This document shows, in pieces, positions 1 to 10,314 of a stretch of DNA of 64,000 nucleotides. Position numbers and translations under genes: made by a program. The notes beneath the pieces were generated by a model. The model saw only the letters and a list, made by a program, of their open reading frames with translations. It searched no databases and was not told the DNA's origin. Source of the stretch: Musa acuminata AAA Group (taxonomy: Eukaryota > Streptophyta > Magnoliopsida > Zingiberales > Musaceae); contig NC_088340.1 in assembly GCF_036884655.1 (NCBI RefSeq), forward strand, positions 10,100,001 to 10,164,000, in the 5' to 3' direction. Position 1 is the stretch's first letter, and every line of letters begins with the position of its first letter.

Positions 1-159
1 AAGCAGTGATATCGCCAGACTAAGCGGTGGTACCGTCTAGACACAATTCTCAAGACTATGTCATGTGGTGGTACCATCCAAACACAGACTCCCAGACTAT
101 GTAAGTGATAGTACCGTCAGACTGAGTGGTGGTACTGTCCAGTATCAGTGCTGCATACA
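1..159. repeat. Degenerate GGTGGTACC-type repeats (old transposon debris)
   Basis: Imperfect copies of a roughly 45-base unit built around GGTGGTACCGTC and CAGACTATGT recur here. Further GGTGGTACC sequence appears just right of the outer Copia element, at about 14337, so that element inserted into this repeat block. No open frame is convincing. It may be part of an older retrotransposon; the sequence at 14880-14910 (a C-run followed by CTCTTAGTGTCGA) resembles the LTR end of SIRE-type Copia elements, which is inference. Confidence 0.45.
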
Positions 160-164
160 GTAGT

Positions 165-837
165 TGTTGGGTCCAGTCCTGGGCTTGGACAATTTGGACC
201 ATAAGCCCAAATCAACTAATTGGAGATTAGTGAGAACGAAATTAGGGTGAGAATAGAGGAAGAGCGTGCAGCGTGCGACGGCGTGCGGAGAAAAGAGGAG
301 AGAGAAAGTAAGGTTTCTGAGTTTTTCTGCTTGACGATCGGTGGCCAAACGTTGTCAGTTTCGGCCCAAATTTTATGTAGAGAATCTTTGTAGCAAACTC
401 TACAATCCTAACGGTGTTGATCTGCAGTTTACCCTCTCTAAGGTACTTTCCTGTGATATCCACTTTGTGAGACCTAGAATTCTCTTTGGAGGAGATCCAC
501 TATGTGATGAAGATATGTTATTCTTGAGCCAACATCTATATTATTGATGTTATTCTGATCCTCTAGTTATTCTAGAGAAGACCTACTGTAAACCTATTAT
601 CATTATTATTGATAGTGGAAGTTTGAGGTGGACTACGGTCCCGTGGTTTTTCCCACATTGGGTTTTCCACGTTAAAACGATTTGGTCTCACTGTGTGATT
701 GATTTATTGCTCTATTGTTTATGCTGTGCTGATTGATATTAGTATTTTGATATCAAGTTGGTATTTTGATGAGGAACGTATTTTGATACACAAAGAGGGA
801 AAAGAATTATTCCGCATTAACAGGTTTCTTCCCAACA
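165..837 (+). repeat. 5' LTR of the outer Copia element
   Basis: It begins TGTTGGGTCC and ends CCCAACA, the expected TG...CA pair. It aligns along its length with 13627-14317. Compared with the right LTR it lacks about five bases near position 180 and a short GA-rich insertion. Confidence 0.95.
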
Positions 838-839
838 AA

Positions 840-851
840 TGGTATTAGAGC
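840..851 (+). other. Primer-binding site of the outer element
   Basis: TGGTATTAGAGC lies two bases after the LTR and matches the initiator-tRNA-Met primer site (TGGTATCAGAGC) of plant Copia elements with one C-to-T change. Confidence 0.85.
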
Positions 852-889
852 ATCAGGTTGTTTGGTGCTAGTTTTCTTGTGTGATTGAA

Positions 890-3031
890 ATGGAGCAGTC
901 AGATGGTATGATTAAATTGAACTCATCAAATTATTCCACTTGGAGGCGTCTGATGGAAGATTTGCTCTATTGCAAAGATTTGTATAAGCCTATCAAGGTT
1001 AAAGATAAACCTTCTATTATAGACGATGAAGAATGGGAAGTTCAACATAGAAAAGCTATTGCCTATATTAGAAGATGGATGGATATAAACTTGCATGAGC
1101 ATATTTCAGATGAAATCAGAGCTGATGTTGTTTGGCAAAGGTTAGAAAATCTTTTTGCGAAAAAGACAGTGGAAAATAGAATTTCTCTCCTCAGAAGGCT
1201 TGTAAATTTGAAGTATAAAGATGAGGGTAACATTGTTGAGCACATAAGCCTATTTCAGAGTCTTGCAAACAAGTTGGTTGCTATGAAAATGAATATAGAT
1301 GATGAGATGTAGGGATTATTACTTCTCAGCTCTTTACCAGAAAGTTGGGAAACGTATGTGGTGACTATTTGTAACTCCACGCCAGAGGGGACTCTAACCA
1401 TAGATATGGTTAAAGACAGTTTGCTAAATGAAGATGCAAGAAGGAAAGAACGTGGTGAATCTTCTTCTAGTGCATTTGTTCCTGAAAAACAAGAAAGACG
1501 TGGAAGAAGTCATAGCAGAAATCCATATGGTTATAGAGGGAGATCCAAGTCTAGAAGAGATATCAAATGTTTTCACTGTAATAGGTCAGGTCGCATGAAG
1601 AAAGAGTGTAGGTTTTGGAAGCGAGAACAGAATGAAATGAAGAAAAATGAGAAAGAGATCAATACAGTTGCTGCTGAAGGTAATATCACTATTGTCTGTG
1701 ATGAAGGTTGTGTTAGCCTTGTAGCTCAGGACAGTAATTGGGTAATTGACTCTGGTGCTTCATTTCATGTTACTTCTCATGGTGATTTCTTTAGATCTTA
1801 CAGTGCTGGTGATTTTGGTAATGTTAGAATGGGAAACAATAGTACATCTAAGATTGTGGGTATTGGAGATATTTGCTTGGAGACCAGTATTGGGAGCAAA
1901 TTGATACTCAAAGATGTAAGGCATGTTCCAGATATTCGTCTTAACTTGATATCTACATGTAGACTTGATGATGAGGGCTTTGCACATTATTTTGGTGAAA
2001 GTAAATGGAAACTCACTAAAGGTTCTCTAATTGTGGCAAAAGGAAAGAAGATTAACTCTTTTTATGTCATGGAAGCTAAGCTACATAAAGGAGAGATTAA
2101 TGCAATTCGAAAAGGTGAAAGTATAGATCTTTGGCATAAGAGGCTTGGACATATCAGCGAGAAGGGACTTCAAACTCTTGCTAGAAAGCAGTTCTTACTA
2201 GAGTTGCAAGGTACATCTCTTAAATCTTGTGATCATTGCTTAGCTGGAAAAACACATAGAGTTGCATTTCAGACATATCCATCATCTAGAAGATCTGATG
2301 TTATTGATTTAGTTCATACTGATGTTTGTACTATGCAAACTAGAACTCTTGGAGGTGCTCTTTATTTTGTTACTTTTATTGATGACCATTCTAGAAAAGT
2401 TTGGGCTTTTGCTTTGAAATCTAAAGACCAGGTACTCGATGCTTTCAAGGAGTTTCATGTCAATGTTGAAAGAGAAACTGGCAGAAAGCTAAAGTGTGTT
2501 CGATCAGATAATGGTGGTGAGTACAGGAGTCCTTTTGAGAATTATTGCAGGTTCCATGGTATCAGGCTTGAGAAAACAGTTCCTAAAACTCCTCAACAGA
2601 ACGGTGTGGAAGAAAGGATGAACAGAACCATTGAAGAAAGGATTAGGTGTATGCTTTCCCACGCCAAGTTACCAAAGTCATTTTGGGGAGAGGTTATGAG
2701 AACTACAGTTGACCTGATAAATCTTTCTCCATCAGTTCCTCTGCAAGGTGATGTTCCAGAGAGAGTATGAAGAGGAAAAGATATATCTTATAATCATTTG
2801 AGAGTCTTTGGGTGTAAAGCATTTGTTCATATTCCCAAAGATGAGAGGTCCAAGCTTGATAATAAGGCAAAATCATGTATCTTCTTGGGATATGGTCATG
2901 AAGAGTTTGGGTACAGATTATGGGATCCAGTGAACAAGAAGATTATTAGAAGCAGAGATGTTGTGTTTCTTGAAGACCAATTGTTTGATGATGGTGATAA
3001 TGTTGAGAAGCCAAAAACCTCTGTTTATATT
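890..3031 (+). pseudogene. Outer Copia gag-pol, 5' half (gag, protease, integrase)
   Basis: The start is ATG at 890, about 50 bases after the LTR. The frame runs through a UBN2-type gag (stop TAG at 1310-1312), a zinc knuckle at about 1568-1609, an aspartic protease with DSGA at about 1748, a GAG-pre-integrase segment and an integrase core with HTDV, RSDNGGEY and the downstream Glu. A second stop, TGA, is at 2768-2770, after which the integrase C-terminal region continues in the same frame to 3031. The knuckle reads C-x2-C-x4-R-x4-C, so its metal-binding His is Arg. The frame resumes at 11816 beyond the inner element. The gene is broken by two stops and the insertion; it once encoded the capsid and replication polyprotein. 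Confidence 0.9.
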
Positions 3032-3036
3032 CCTTG
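3032..3036. other. Target-site duplication CCTTG, left copy
   Basis: CCTTG directly precedes the TG of the inner LTR and is repeated at 11811-11815 after its CA. This fixes the insertion point of the inner Copia element in the host pol gene. Confidence 0.95.
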
Positions 3037-4532
3037 TGCTAGTCATAAGTGCCCAACAAGCCAATCACGTGAGTGATGGCACGTGTGACTTGATACAGAA
3101 TCTTTTTGCTTATTATATTTTGGCGTATATCACTTTATAACTATTGCATAAATGCATATGTATTGTGATGTCCTTGGATTTGTGCAATGGGAATCGGATC
3201 GTGATGAGATCACGATAATGAGATCGATTCACCTTTAAACACATATCCTAAATAATCCCGGTCATAGGTTACTCGAGAGGGACATCGTGATAACCGGATA
3301 GACTGGTGTGCTGTATACCCGTCCATATGATGGATGCAGCTGGTCTCATAGCTGCTCGTGTAGGGACACTAGGGATACAGTACAGGTGCTCATTGGAGAA
3401 TGAGTTCACTGATTGATCCGCTTACGGAATGCTGGATGGTTGATGATGCCTTATTGTCAGACAACGATTCCGTAGTCCTAGTGGTGTATCTGGTTCTTAG
3501 ACTTGAGACACCAAGGATGTCCTGTATGAGTGCTCCACTCTTTGATACCAGACTTATAGGTTTGGCTGTTCCCAGATCTAGTACAGCTGGTCATTGGGAG
3601 TGGTAGTCGACCTTACGAGGGCTATTGAGTGTCGATAGAGGATCATCCACTCTCGGTATCATGAGAGGAATATCCCATGTGTTCTTGCTCAGACAAATCC
3701 CTGGCCAGGGTCATTCGGGTTGAGAGAGAAAGAGTTCTCCGGGAGAATCCGATTAGAGCGAGACTCGAGTAGAAACCGTATGGGTCTGACAGCACCATGC
3801 TCGATATACGGTCTCTGGGATATTAGATGGATGAGGGACTATAGGTACATGGTAACTGAGGACAGACAGGTCCAATGGATTGGATTCCCCTGTATCGTCT
3901 GGGGACTACGGCGTAGTGGCCTAGTACTTCCGTAGTCGATGAGTCGAGTGAATTATTACAGAGATAATAATTCACTTAGTTAGAAGGAGTTCTGACAGGT
4001 ATGACTCACGGCCAGCTCGATATTGGGCCTAGAGGGTCACACACATATGGTAGGCATTGCGATGAGTAGAGGTTCGGATATGAGATATCCGACGGAGCCC
4101 TTGTCTTATTGGATGCAGATCCAATACCCACTAGGGAAAGGACCCATTAGGGTTTTGACACGGGATCTCTATAAATAGGAGGGATTCACAGCCTCATAGG
4201 CTAGAGTCTTTGCTTGCCCTTCCTATTCTCCTCTCCCTCTCCACCTCAGAGTAGGCCTGGAGTTTTGAGGAGCGTCGTCGCAACCCTGCTGTGTGGATCA
4301 CCGCTAGAGAGGAGGACGCTTGACCTCCTTCACCCTCTCCTAAGGATCTGCAAGGAAACAGGGATATACGATCTCCCTAGGTAACACAATCTCTATACGC
4401 AGTTTTGTGTTTTTGCGGATTTTGCGCACCAATCTTCGCACGACGATGAACATCCTTTTGGGAATCGGGGATTTTTGTTTTCTTGTTCTTCCGCTGCGCA
4501 TATGATGTCGCCCCCCCTATGATTTCCCAACA
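3037..4532 (+). repeat. 5' LTR of Copia copy 1
   Basis: It begins TGCTAGTCATAAG and ends TTTCCCAACA. It is nearly identical to 10315-11810. A clear TATAAATA lies 1133 bases in, so U3 is about 1.1 kb. A short ATG-started frame inside (from 3400) reappears in other LTR copies but has lost its ATG in the LTR at 36949, so I do not call it a gene. Confidence 0.97.
4170..4177 (+). promoter_or_regulatory. LTR promoter TATA box
   Basis: TATAAATA stands 363 bases before the LTR end, with a pyrimidine-rich stretch (CTCTCCCTCTCC) about 60 bases downstream. The same box is at the same offset in the other three LTRs of this family (11448, 38082, 45137). It probably drives the genomic transcript. Confidence 0.75.
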
Positions 4533-4533
4533 G

Positions 4534-4545
4534 TGGTATCAGAGC
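4534..4545 (+). other. Primer-binding site of Copia copy 1
   Basis: TGGTATCAGAGC, one base after the LTR, is complementary to the 3' end of initiator tRNA-Met, the usual primer for plant Copia reverse transcription. Confidence 0.92.
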
Positions 4546-4639
4546 CAGGTTGTTCGTGCGAATGATTGGTTTTTGAACTGCGTGTGTTGTGTTTAGGAAG
4601 AATATTGACGTCAAAATCGTTGACGCAAAAGCAAGGAAG

Positions 4640-5140
4640 GGCAGCAACAGTTGCTGCCCTCGATCTGCATGCCTGCAGCCAGCCGCAGCCGCAGCCAGGC
4701 AGCACAGCGCCGGCACATGCGCAAGCGCTGTGCCTGCAGCAGCCGACCGGCGGTCTGCTTGCAGCAAGCTTGCGGCCGGCGGGGCTGGCAGCCCGCTCGG
4801 TAGAAGCGCCTGCGGCCACTGAGCCCGCGGGCAGAGGCGCCGCGGGGCAGCAGCGTGGGCTGAGGCACCGCAGGGCAGCGGCGCCTGTGGCCGCTGCTCC
4901 CACGGGCAAAAACCCCGCAGGGGCGGCCGCCAGCGAGGCAGCACCACCTGCGGGCGCTGACTCGCGGGCAGAACCGCCCGCGGAGGCGGCGGCGCCCGAA
5001 GAGGGCGCCCACCCGCAGCGGCATCGCCGCCAGCGGGCGTGCCGCCTGCAGGCGAGGGCAGTGCCCTCGCCCCGCCGCACAGGCCGCCGCCGGCAGGGTG
5101 GCGGCGGCGGCAGCAGCGAAAAGGGGAAAGGGTATTAGGG
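4640..5140 (+). other. GC-rich low-complexity leader tract
   Basis: About 500 bases dense in GCAGC, GCGGC and CCGC words separate the primer site from the AT-rich middle leader. The frames through it give only Ala/Pro/Gln-rich peptides, open on both strands because of composition. The older copy has the same tract at 38560-38990, but shorter and with a C22 run. There is no evidence that it is translated. It may be spliced out, structured or involved in packaging; that is unknown. Confidence 0.6.
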
Positions 5141-5647
5141 TTTTCTGCGCAAAAGATAGTTTTGCCCCTCGGAATTTGAGAAATTCCAGTTTCTGTCTTT
5201 TGTCCAAATTACGAAAATACCCTTAGGAATTGAGAAATTCCCTATATATCCCTGATTTCAGAAAATATTAATTAATTAAAAGGTTTAGTTGATTATTATT
5301 TTTATTATTATCTAGTAGTCCTACATGATGATGATTATTTATACATGTGATGTATGATGAGTGGACGGATGATCATGGACCGTGTGATGTGTGTACTTGT
5401 GATTATTATTATTGAGGTCTGCGAACCTCCATTATATTTCTCGTTTATTGTCGGGCCTGCGTGCCTATGATTAAGTTGTAATCACATGAGGAGGCGCAGC
5501 GGGAGCGTGGAAGCCATAGCGGGACCCACGAGACGGACGATCGTGATGCATGGAGATGCATCAAGATGTCGACGGAACCAACGAGGACGAGATGGACGAT
5601 CACAAGGCATGGAGATGCACCGTTGCACACATAGATCTTGATGTGAG

Positions 5648-5677
5648 TGATTAGGCCTACTGGCTCAGGCCTAATCA
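5648..5677 (+). other. Perfect 11-base inverted repeat in the Copia leader
   Basis: TGATTAGGCCT at 5648-5658 is followed, after eight bases, by its exact reverse complement at 5667-5677. It lies upstream of the four-hairpin array and could form its own RNA stem. The corresponding site in copy 2 (around 39490-39525) has two changes within the arms or spacer. Confidence 0.6.
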
Positions 5678-5909
5678 TATTAGGTTGTGGTCCATGATCA
5701 TCTGGTGTGATTGCTTATACACATACTAGATATGTATATATATTTGCATGCGATGTAGATATATATTAAATATGTATATGTGTGACATGTCATATTAGGA
5801 GACCAAATCATAGAAACATCTCTCGATAATATTAAGTCGGTAAACGTGAGGCAATTAGATTGACCCACGTGGCCTTCCATCGTTATGAGTAGGAACCGAA
5901 TCCCGGTGT

Positions 5910-6221
5910 AGGTTGAGTTGGTCGAGTCCCTCGAGACTCACCTATATCGCGATTCGCTATCTTGCTTACGACATAGAGATGTCACCGGTGACCTGAGGGC
6001 ATGATATGCTTGGTCGAGTCCCTCGAGGGTATATCATCAAATCAGACTCATCTTGTAACGAAGGTGTTGACTTAACCGAGCATCATGGTTGGTCGAGTCC
6101 CTCGAGGCCATGGTGATTCGGAGGCCGAACAGGACGGGAATCACAAGGAGTTGTGATCGGCAAGAGTTGTCTACCTTTTAGGCTTAGTGTGATTGGTCGA
6201 GTCCCTCGAGGTTACACTAAG
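5910..6221 (+). other. Array of four hairpins with a shared apex and different arms (Copia leader)
   Basis: Four copies of TTGGTCGAGTCCCTCGAG occur upstream of gag. Each contains a five-pair apical stem (TCGAG/CTCGA, loop TCC) and is enclosed by outer arms that differ between copies but pair within a copy. They are: 5910-5943, arms AGGTTGAGT/ACTCACCT with one bulge; 6001-6037, ATGATATGC/GTATATCAT with one G-T; 6081-6115, CATCATGG/CCATGGTG with one G-T; and 6183-6221, CTTAGTGTGA/TTACACTAAG with one G-T. Different arms that still pair point to selection on RNA structure. A dimerisation, packaging or translation-control role is speculation. Confidence 0.75.
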
Positions 6222-6406
6222 ACGCTGATTGGATCCTGATCCCCACTAGAAGTCTGCCGGAGACTTCCGTTTCACGTGCTGAGGGTGTCGCGTGACTCGT
6301 TAGTAAAATAGTGGGAGCATATTAAGATAGAAGTCCATATCTTGATAGTTTATTTCTTGCAAAATCTGCATGTTATTCATTTTTGCTACATCTTTATTTT
6401 CAGAAA

Positions 6407-9400
6407 ATGTCGCTTTCAAATCCCTTACGTGGCATACTTGATGTCAACCGCCTCACTGGTCCAAATTATATGGATTGGCTCCGTAACTTGAGAATTGTTC
6501 TCACAGCGGAGAAAATCGTGTACGTCCTTGATACAGTGATGCCTACGCCCGAAGAAGGGGCAAGCGAGGATGAGATCGCTCGCTACGTGAAGTACATTGA
6601 TGACTCCACTCTTGCTCAGTGCTATATGTTGGGCTCTATGACTCCAGAGTTACAGAGACAACATGAAAAGATGGATGCCAGATCCATTCTCCTACATGTC
6701 CGTAAATTGTTTGAGGAACAGGGAAGGACTCAACGATATGAGATATCCAAGAGCCTTTTCCGCGCTAGGATGACTGAGGGGACACCGGTTCAGAACCATG
6801 TCCTAAAGATGATTGAGTGGATAGAGAAACTCACAGGTCTAGGAATGGTCCTAGAGGATAACTTGTGTGTGGACATTGTGCTTCAGTCCCTACCAGATTC
6901 CTTTTCACAGTTCATAATGAACTTTAATATGAACAAGCTTGAGGTGACTCTCCCAGAGCTCCTCAATATGTTGAGGGAGGCAGAGAGTACTATTAAGAAA
7001 GAGAAGCCAGTTCTCTACACTGGTGAGACCAGAAAGAAAAGGAAAGCAGAAAGGTCCCTTAAGAAGGGAAAGGGCAAGGGCAAACAAGGTAAAGCAAAGG
7101 TTGCTAAGAAAGACCCAACAAAGGACAAAGGCCAGTGCTTCCACTGTGGTAAAGATGGGCACTGGAAGAGAAACTGCAAAGAGTACCTTGCAGAAAGGGC
7201 GAAACAAAAGCTTGATGAAGCTTCAGGTACATTCATGATCAGTCTCCATTTGTCAGACTCTTATGATAACACATGGGTATTAGATACCGGTAGTGCTTAT
7301 CATATATGTAATTCGTTGCAGGTTCTGGCAAGGCCTAGGAGACTAGAGAGAGGCGAGATGGACCTCAAGATGGGTAATGGAGCAAAAGTTACTGTATTAG
7401 CTGTTGGCGAGGTCGCCCTACATCTGCCTAGTGGAGCTTTTATTGCATTAAATGCATGTTATTTTGTTCCTTCTATTATCAAAAATATTATCTCCATTTC
7501 ATATTTAACAGTTAGTGGATATAAATTTGTTTTTGAGAACAATGGTTGTTCGATATTATTAGATGATAAGATCATCACAAAAGGAACATTGCATAATGGT
7601 TTATTTATGTTAGACACCACTCCACATATCATGAATATAAATGTGTCCAAAAGGAAACGAGATGAGTTGAACAGTGCATACCTGTGGCATTGTAGGCTAG
7701 GTCACATCCATGAAAGAAGGATTCAAAAGTTGCTAAATGATGGATATCTAGATCCATTCGACTATGTGTCATATGCAACTTGTGAGCCTTGCATTCGTGG
7801 AAAACTGACCAACTCTCCATTTAGTGGAACTGGAGAGAGAGCCACTGAGTTGTTGGAACTCATACATAGTGATGTATGTGGACCCATGTCAACTCATGCC
7901 ATTGGAGGTTACTCCTACTTCATTACATTTACTGATGATTTCTCAAGGTATGGATATGTGTACTTAATGAAGTACAAGTCCGAGGCCTTTGAGAAATTCA
8001 GAGAGTATAAGAATGAGGTGGAGAACCAGACTGGAAAGAGTATCAAAACTCTTCGATCAGATCGAGGAGGTGAGTACTTAAGTACAGAGTTTACTCACTT
8101 CCTCAAGGACCATGGGATATTATCCCAATGGACACCTCCTTATACACCTCAGCTCAATGGTGTCTCTGAAAGGAGAAATCGTACATTATTAGATATGGTA
8201 CGGTCCATGATGAGTTTCGCTGACCTACCCATCTTATTCTGGGGATATGCCCTAGAAACCGCAGCTTACCTTCTGAACAGAGTTCCAACTAAGTCGGTGG
8301 TGTCTACACCATATGAGATATGGAAAGGGAAGAAGCCTGATCTTAAAGTAGTTAAGATTTGGGGCTGCTCTGCCCATGTTAAAAGACACAACCCCGATAA
8401 GTTAGAATCAAGGACAGGGCGATGTAAATTTGTGGGATACCCCAAGGAAACTTGTGGGTATTACTTCTATCATCTCGAGGACCAAAAGGTCTTTGTAGCT
8501 AAGAGAGCAGTGTTCCTTGAGAAGGAACACATTCTTGGCGGAGACAGTGGGAGAATGATAGAGTTGAGTGATGTTAGAGAACCAAGCTCAGGCACCACTC
8601 TACAGCCCGAGTCTGTTCAGGTACCTAATACACAAGTTTCAACTTTACGCAGGTCTGATAGAGTATCTCATCCTCCTGAGAGATATGTGGGACATATTAG
8701 AGGAGAGGATGCTGAGGATATTGATCCTCAGACCTACGAGGAGGCTATTGTGAGTATAGACTCCGGGAAGTGGAAAGAAGCCATGAATTCTGAGATGGAT
8801 TCTATGTACTCCAATAAGGTTTGGAACCTAGTTGATGCACCCGAAGGTATTGTACCCATCGGTTGCAAGTGGATCTTTAAGAAAAAGATCGGAGTAGATG
8901 GAAAGGTAGAGACCTATAAAGCAAGGCTAGTGGCTAAGGGGTATCGTCAAAGGCAAGGTGTTGACTACGACGAAACTTTCTCACCCGTAGCAATGCTAAA
9001 ATCCATCAGAATTCTATTGGCTATTGCAGCACACTATGATTATGAGATCTGGCAGATGGATGTGAAAACCGCATTCCTCAACGGGAACCTGGAGGAGGAG
9101 GTGTATATGATGCAACCTGAGGGATTCTTGTCCAAGAACTGCCCAGATAAGGTGTGTAGGTTGCTTAGATCCATTTATGGACTAAAGCAAGCTTCCCGAA
9201 GTTGGAACATAAGATTTGATGAGGCAATCAGATCTTATGACTTCGTTAAGAACGAAGATGAGCCTTGTGTATACAGAAAGGTAAGTGGGAGCGCTATTAG
9301 CTTTTTGGTGTTATATGTGGATGACATCCTCATCATTGGGAATGACATAGGAATGCTATCCACAATAAAGGCTTGGTTATCTAGACACTTCTCCATGAAG

Positions 9401-10300
9401 GACTTAGGAGAAGCATCTTATATCTTGGGGATTAGAATCTATAGAGATAGATCCAAAAGGATGCTTGGCTTGTCCCAGTCCAGGTACATAGAAACTATTG
9501 TCAAAAGGTTTGGCATGGAAAATTCCAAAAGAGGTCTCATACCGATGAGACATGGGATATCGCTTTCTACGAGTATGTCCCCAAAGACTCCAGAAGAAAG
9601 GGCGAACATGGATATGATACCTTATGCCTCAGCAATAGGGTCTATCATGTATGCCATGCTATGTACTAGGCCTGATATAGCGCATGCTCTGAGTGTCACG
9701 AGCAGGTATCAGGCGGATCCAGGCTTGGAGCACTGGAAAGCAGTAAAGTGTATCCTTAAGTACTTGAGAAGGACTAAGGATCTTTTACTAGTATATGGAG
9801 GTAATAGCCTTAAGGTTGAAGGCTACACTGACTCAAGTTTTCAGTCTGATGTCGATGATAGCAAGTCGAATTCAGGGTATGTGTACACCTTGAATGGAGG
9901 AGCAGTGTGCTGGAAGAGTTCCAAGCAAGATACCACTGCTGACTCGACCACAGAGGCGGAGTACATTGCTGCATCAGATGCAGCAAAGGAGGGAGTCTGG
10001 TTGAAGAAGTTCATCACAGATTTGGGAGTCATGCCGGATAGTGAGGAGCCGATTTCCCTATATTGCGACAACAACGGGGCAATTGCTCAAGCGAAGGAAC
10101 CTAGGTCTCATCAGAAATCTAAGCATGTTCTGAGGAGGTTCCACCTTATCAGAGAGATCGTGACCCGAGGAGATGTAGCAGTGGAAAGAGTTCCATCCGA
10201 AGATAACATTGCAGATCCACTAACAAAGCCATTGTCTCAGATTGTCTTTGAGCGTCACAGGGGTCTGATGGGGATCAGACACATAGGTGATTGGCTTTAG
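6407..10300 (+). CDS. Copia gag-pol polyprotein, intact (1297 residues)
   Basis: The complete capsid and replication polyprotein of a Copia retrotransposon is in one frame. I chose ATG at 6407 because it begins the gag shared with copy 2; the upstream extension starts at a TTG. In order: UBN2-type gag (about 10-200), Lys-rich linker, CCHC zinc knuckle from residue 244, aspartic protease with DTGS at 293, GAG-pre-integrase, integrase with Asp489, Asp552 and Glu588 (35 residues between the last two, as in the family), reverse transcriptase with YVDD at 970-973, and RNase H with TDSS around 1142 and CDN near the end. No stop or frameshift is visible. The stop is 14 bases before the right LTR. 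Normally processed in cytoplasmic virus-like particles. Confidence 0.96.
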   Translation: MSLSNPLRGILDVNRLTGPNYMDWLRNLRIVLTAEKIVYVLDTVMPTPEEGASEDEIARYVKYIDDSTLAQCYMLGSMTPELQRQHEKMDARSILLHVRKLFEEQGRTQRYEISKSLFRARMTEGTPVQNHVLKMIEWIEKLTGLGMVLEDNLCVDIVLQSLPDSFSQFIMNFNMNKLEVTLPELLNMLREAESTIKKEKPVLYTGETRKKRKAERSLKKGKGKGKQGKAKVAKKDPTKDKGQCFHCGKDGHWKRNCKEYLAERAKQKLDEASGTFMISLHLSDSYDNTWVLDTGSAYHICNSLQVLARPRRLERGEMDLKMGNGAKVTVLAVGEVALHLPSGAFIALNACYFVPSIIKNIISISYLTVSGYKFVFENNGCSILLDDKIITKGTLHNGLFMLDTTPHIMNINVSKRKRDELNSAYLWHCRLGHIHERRIQKLLNDGYLDPFDYVSYATCEPCIRGKLTNSPFSGTGERATELLELIHSDVCGPMSTHAIGGYSYFITFTDDFSRYGYVYLMKYKSEAFEKFREYKNEVENQTGKSIKTLRSDRGGEYLSTEFTHFLKDHGILSQWTPPYTPQLNGVSERRNRTLLDMVRSMMSFADLPILFWGYALETAAYLLNRVPTKSVVSTPYEIWKGKKPDLKVVKIWGCSAHVKRHNPDKLESRTGRCKFVGYPKETCGYYFYHLEDQKVFVAKRAVFLEKEHILGGDSGRMIELSDVREPSSGTTLQPESVQVPNTQVSTLRRSDRVSHPPERYVGHIRGEDAEDIDPQTYEEAIVSIDSGKWKEAMNSEMDSMYSNKVWNLVDAPEGIVPIGCKWIFKKKIGVDGKVETYKARLVAKGYRQRQGVDYDETFSPVAMLKSIRILLAIAAHYDYEIWQMDVKTAFLNGNLEEEVYMMQPEGFLSKNCPDKVCRLLRSIYGLKQASRSWNIRFDEAIRSYDFVKNEDEPCVYRKVSGSAISFLVLYVDDILIIGNDIGMLSTIKAWLSRHFSMKDLGEASYILGIRIYRDRSKRMLGLSQSRYIETIVKRFGMENSKRGLIPMRHGISLSTSMSPKTPEERANMDMIPYASAIGSIMYAMLCTRPDIAHALSVTSRYQADPGLEHWKAVKCILKYLRRTKDLLLVYGGNSLKVEGYTDSSFQSDVDDSKSNSGYVYTLNGGAVCWKSSKQDTTADSTTEAEYIAASDAAKEGVWLKKFITDLGVMPDSEEPISLYCDNNGAIAQAKEPRSHQKSKHVLRRFHLIREIVTRGDVAVERVPSEDNIADPLTKPLSQIVFERHRGLMGIRHIGDWL

Positions 10301-10314
10301 GTCAAGTGGGAGAT
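10301..10314 (+). other. Polypurine tract of Copia copy 1
   Basis: The AAGTGGGAGAT stretch directly precedes the right LTR and would prime plus-strand synthesis. It follows the gag-pol stop codon immediately. Confidence 0.75.

Noticed and set aside
3400..3606. 68-codon frame repeated in the Copia LTRs
   Set aside because: It lies in U3, upstream of the promoter, and the start codon is lost in the LTR at 36949. Its repetition simply reflects LTR copies.
4566..5138. Long Ala/Pro/Gln-rich frames on both strands in the Copia leader
   Set aside because: They overlap in several frames of a GC-rich tract and are not conserved between the two copies, so composition explains them.
5910..6221. CRISPR-like array
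   Set aside because: Regularly repeated palindromic units, but in a eukaryotic retrotransposon leader, with spacers that are the paired arms and linkers, unequal spacing and no cas genes.
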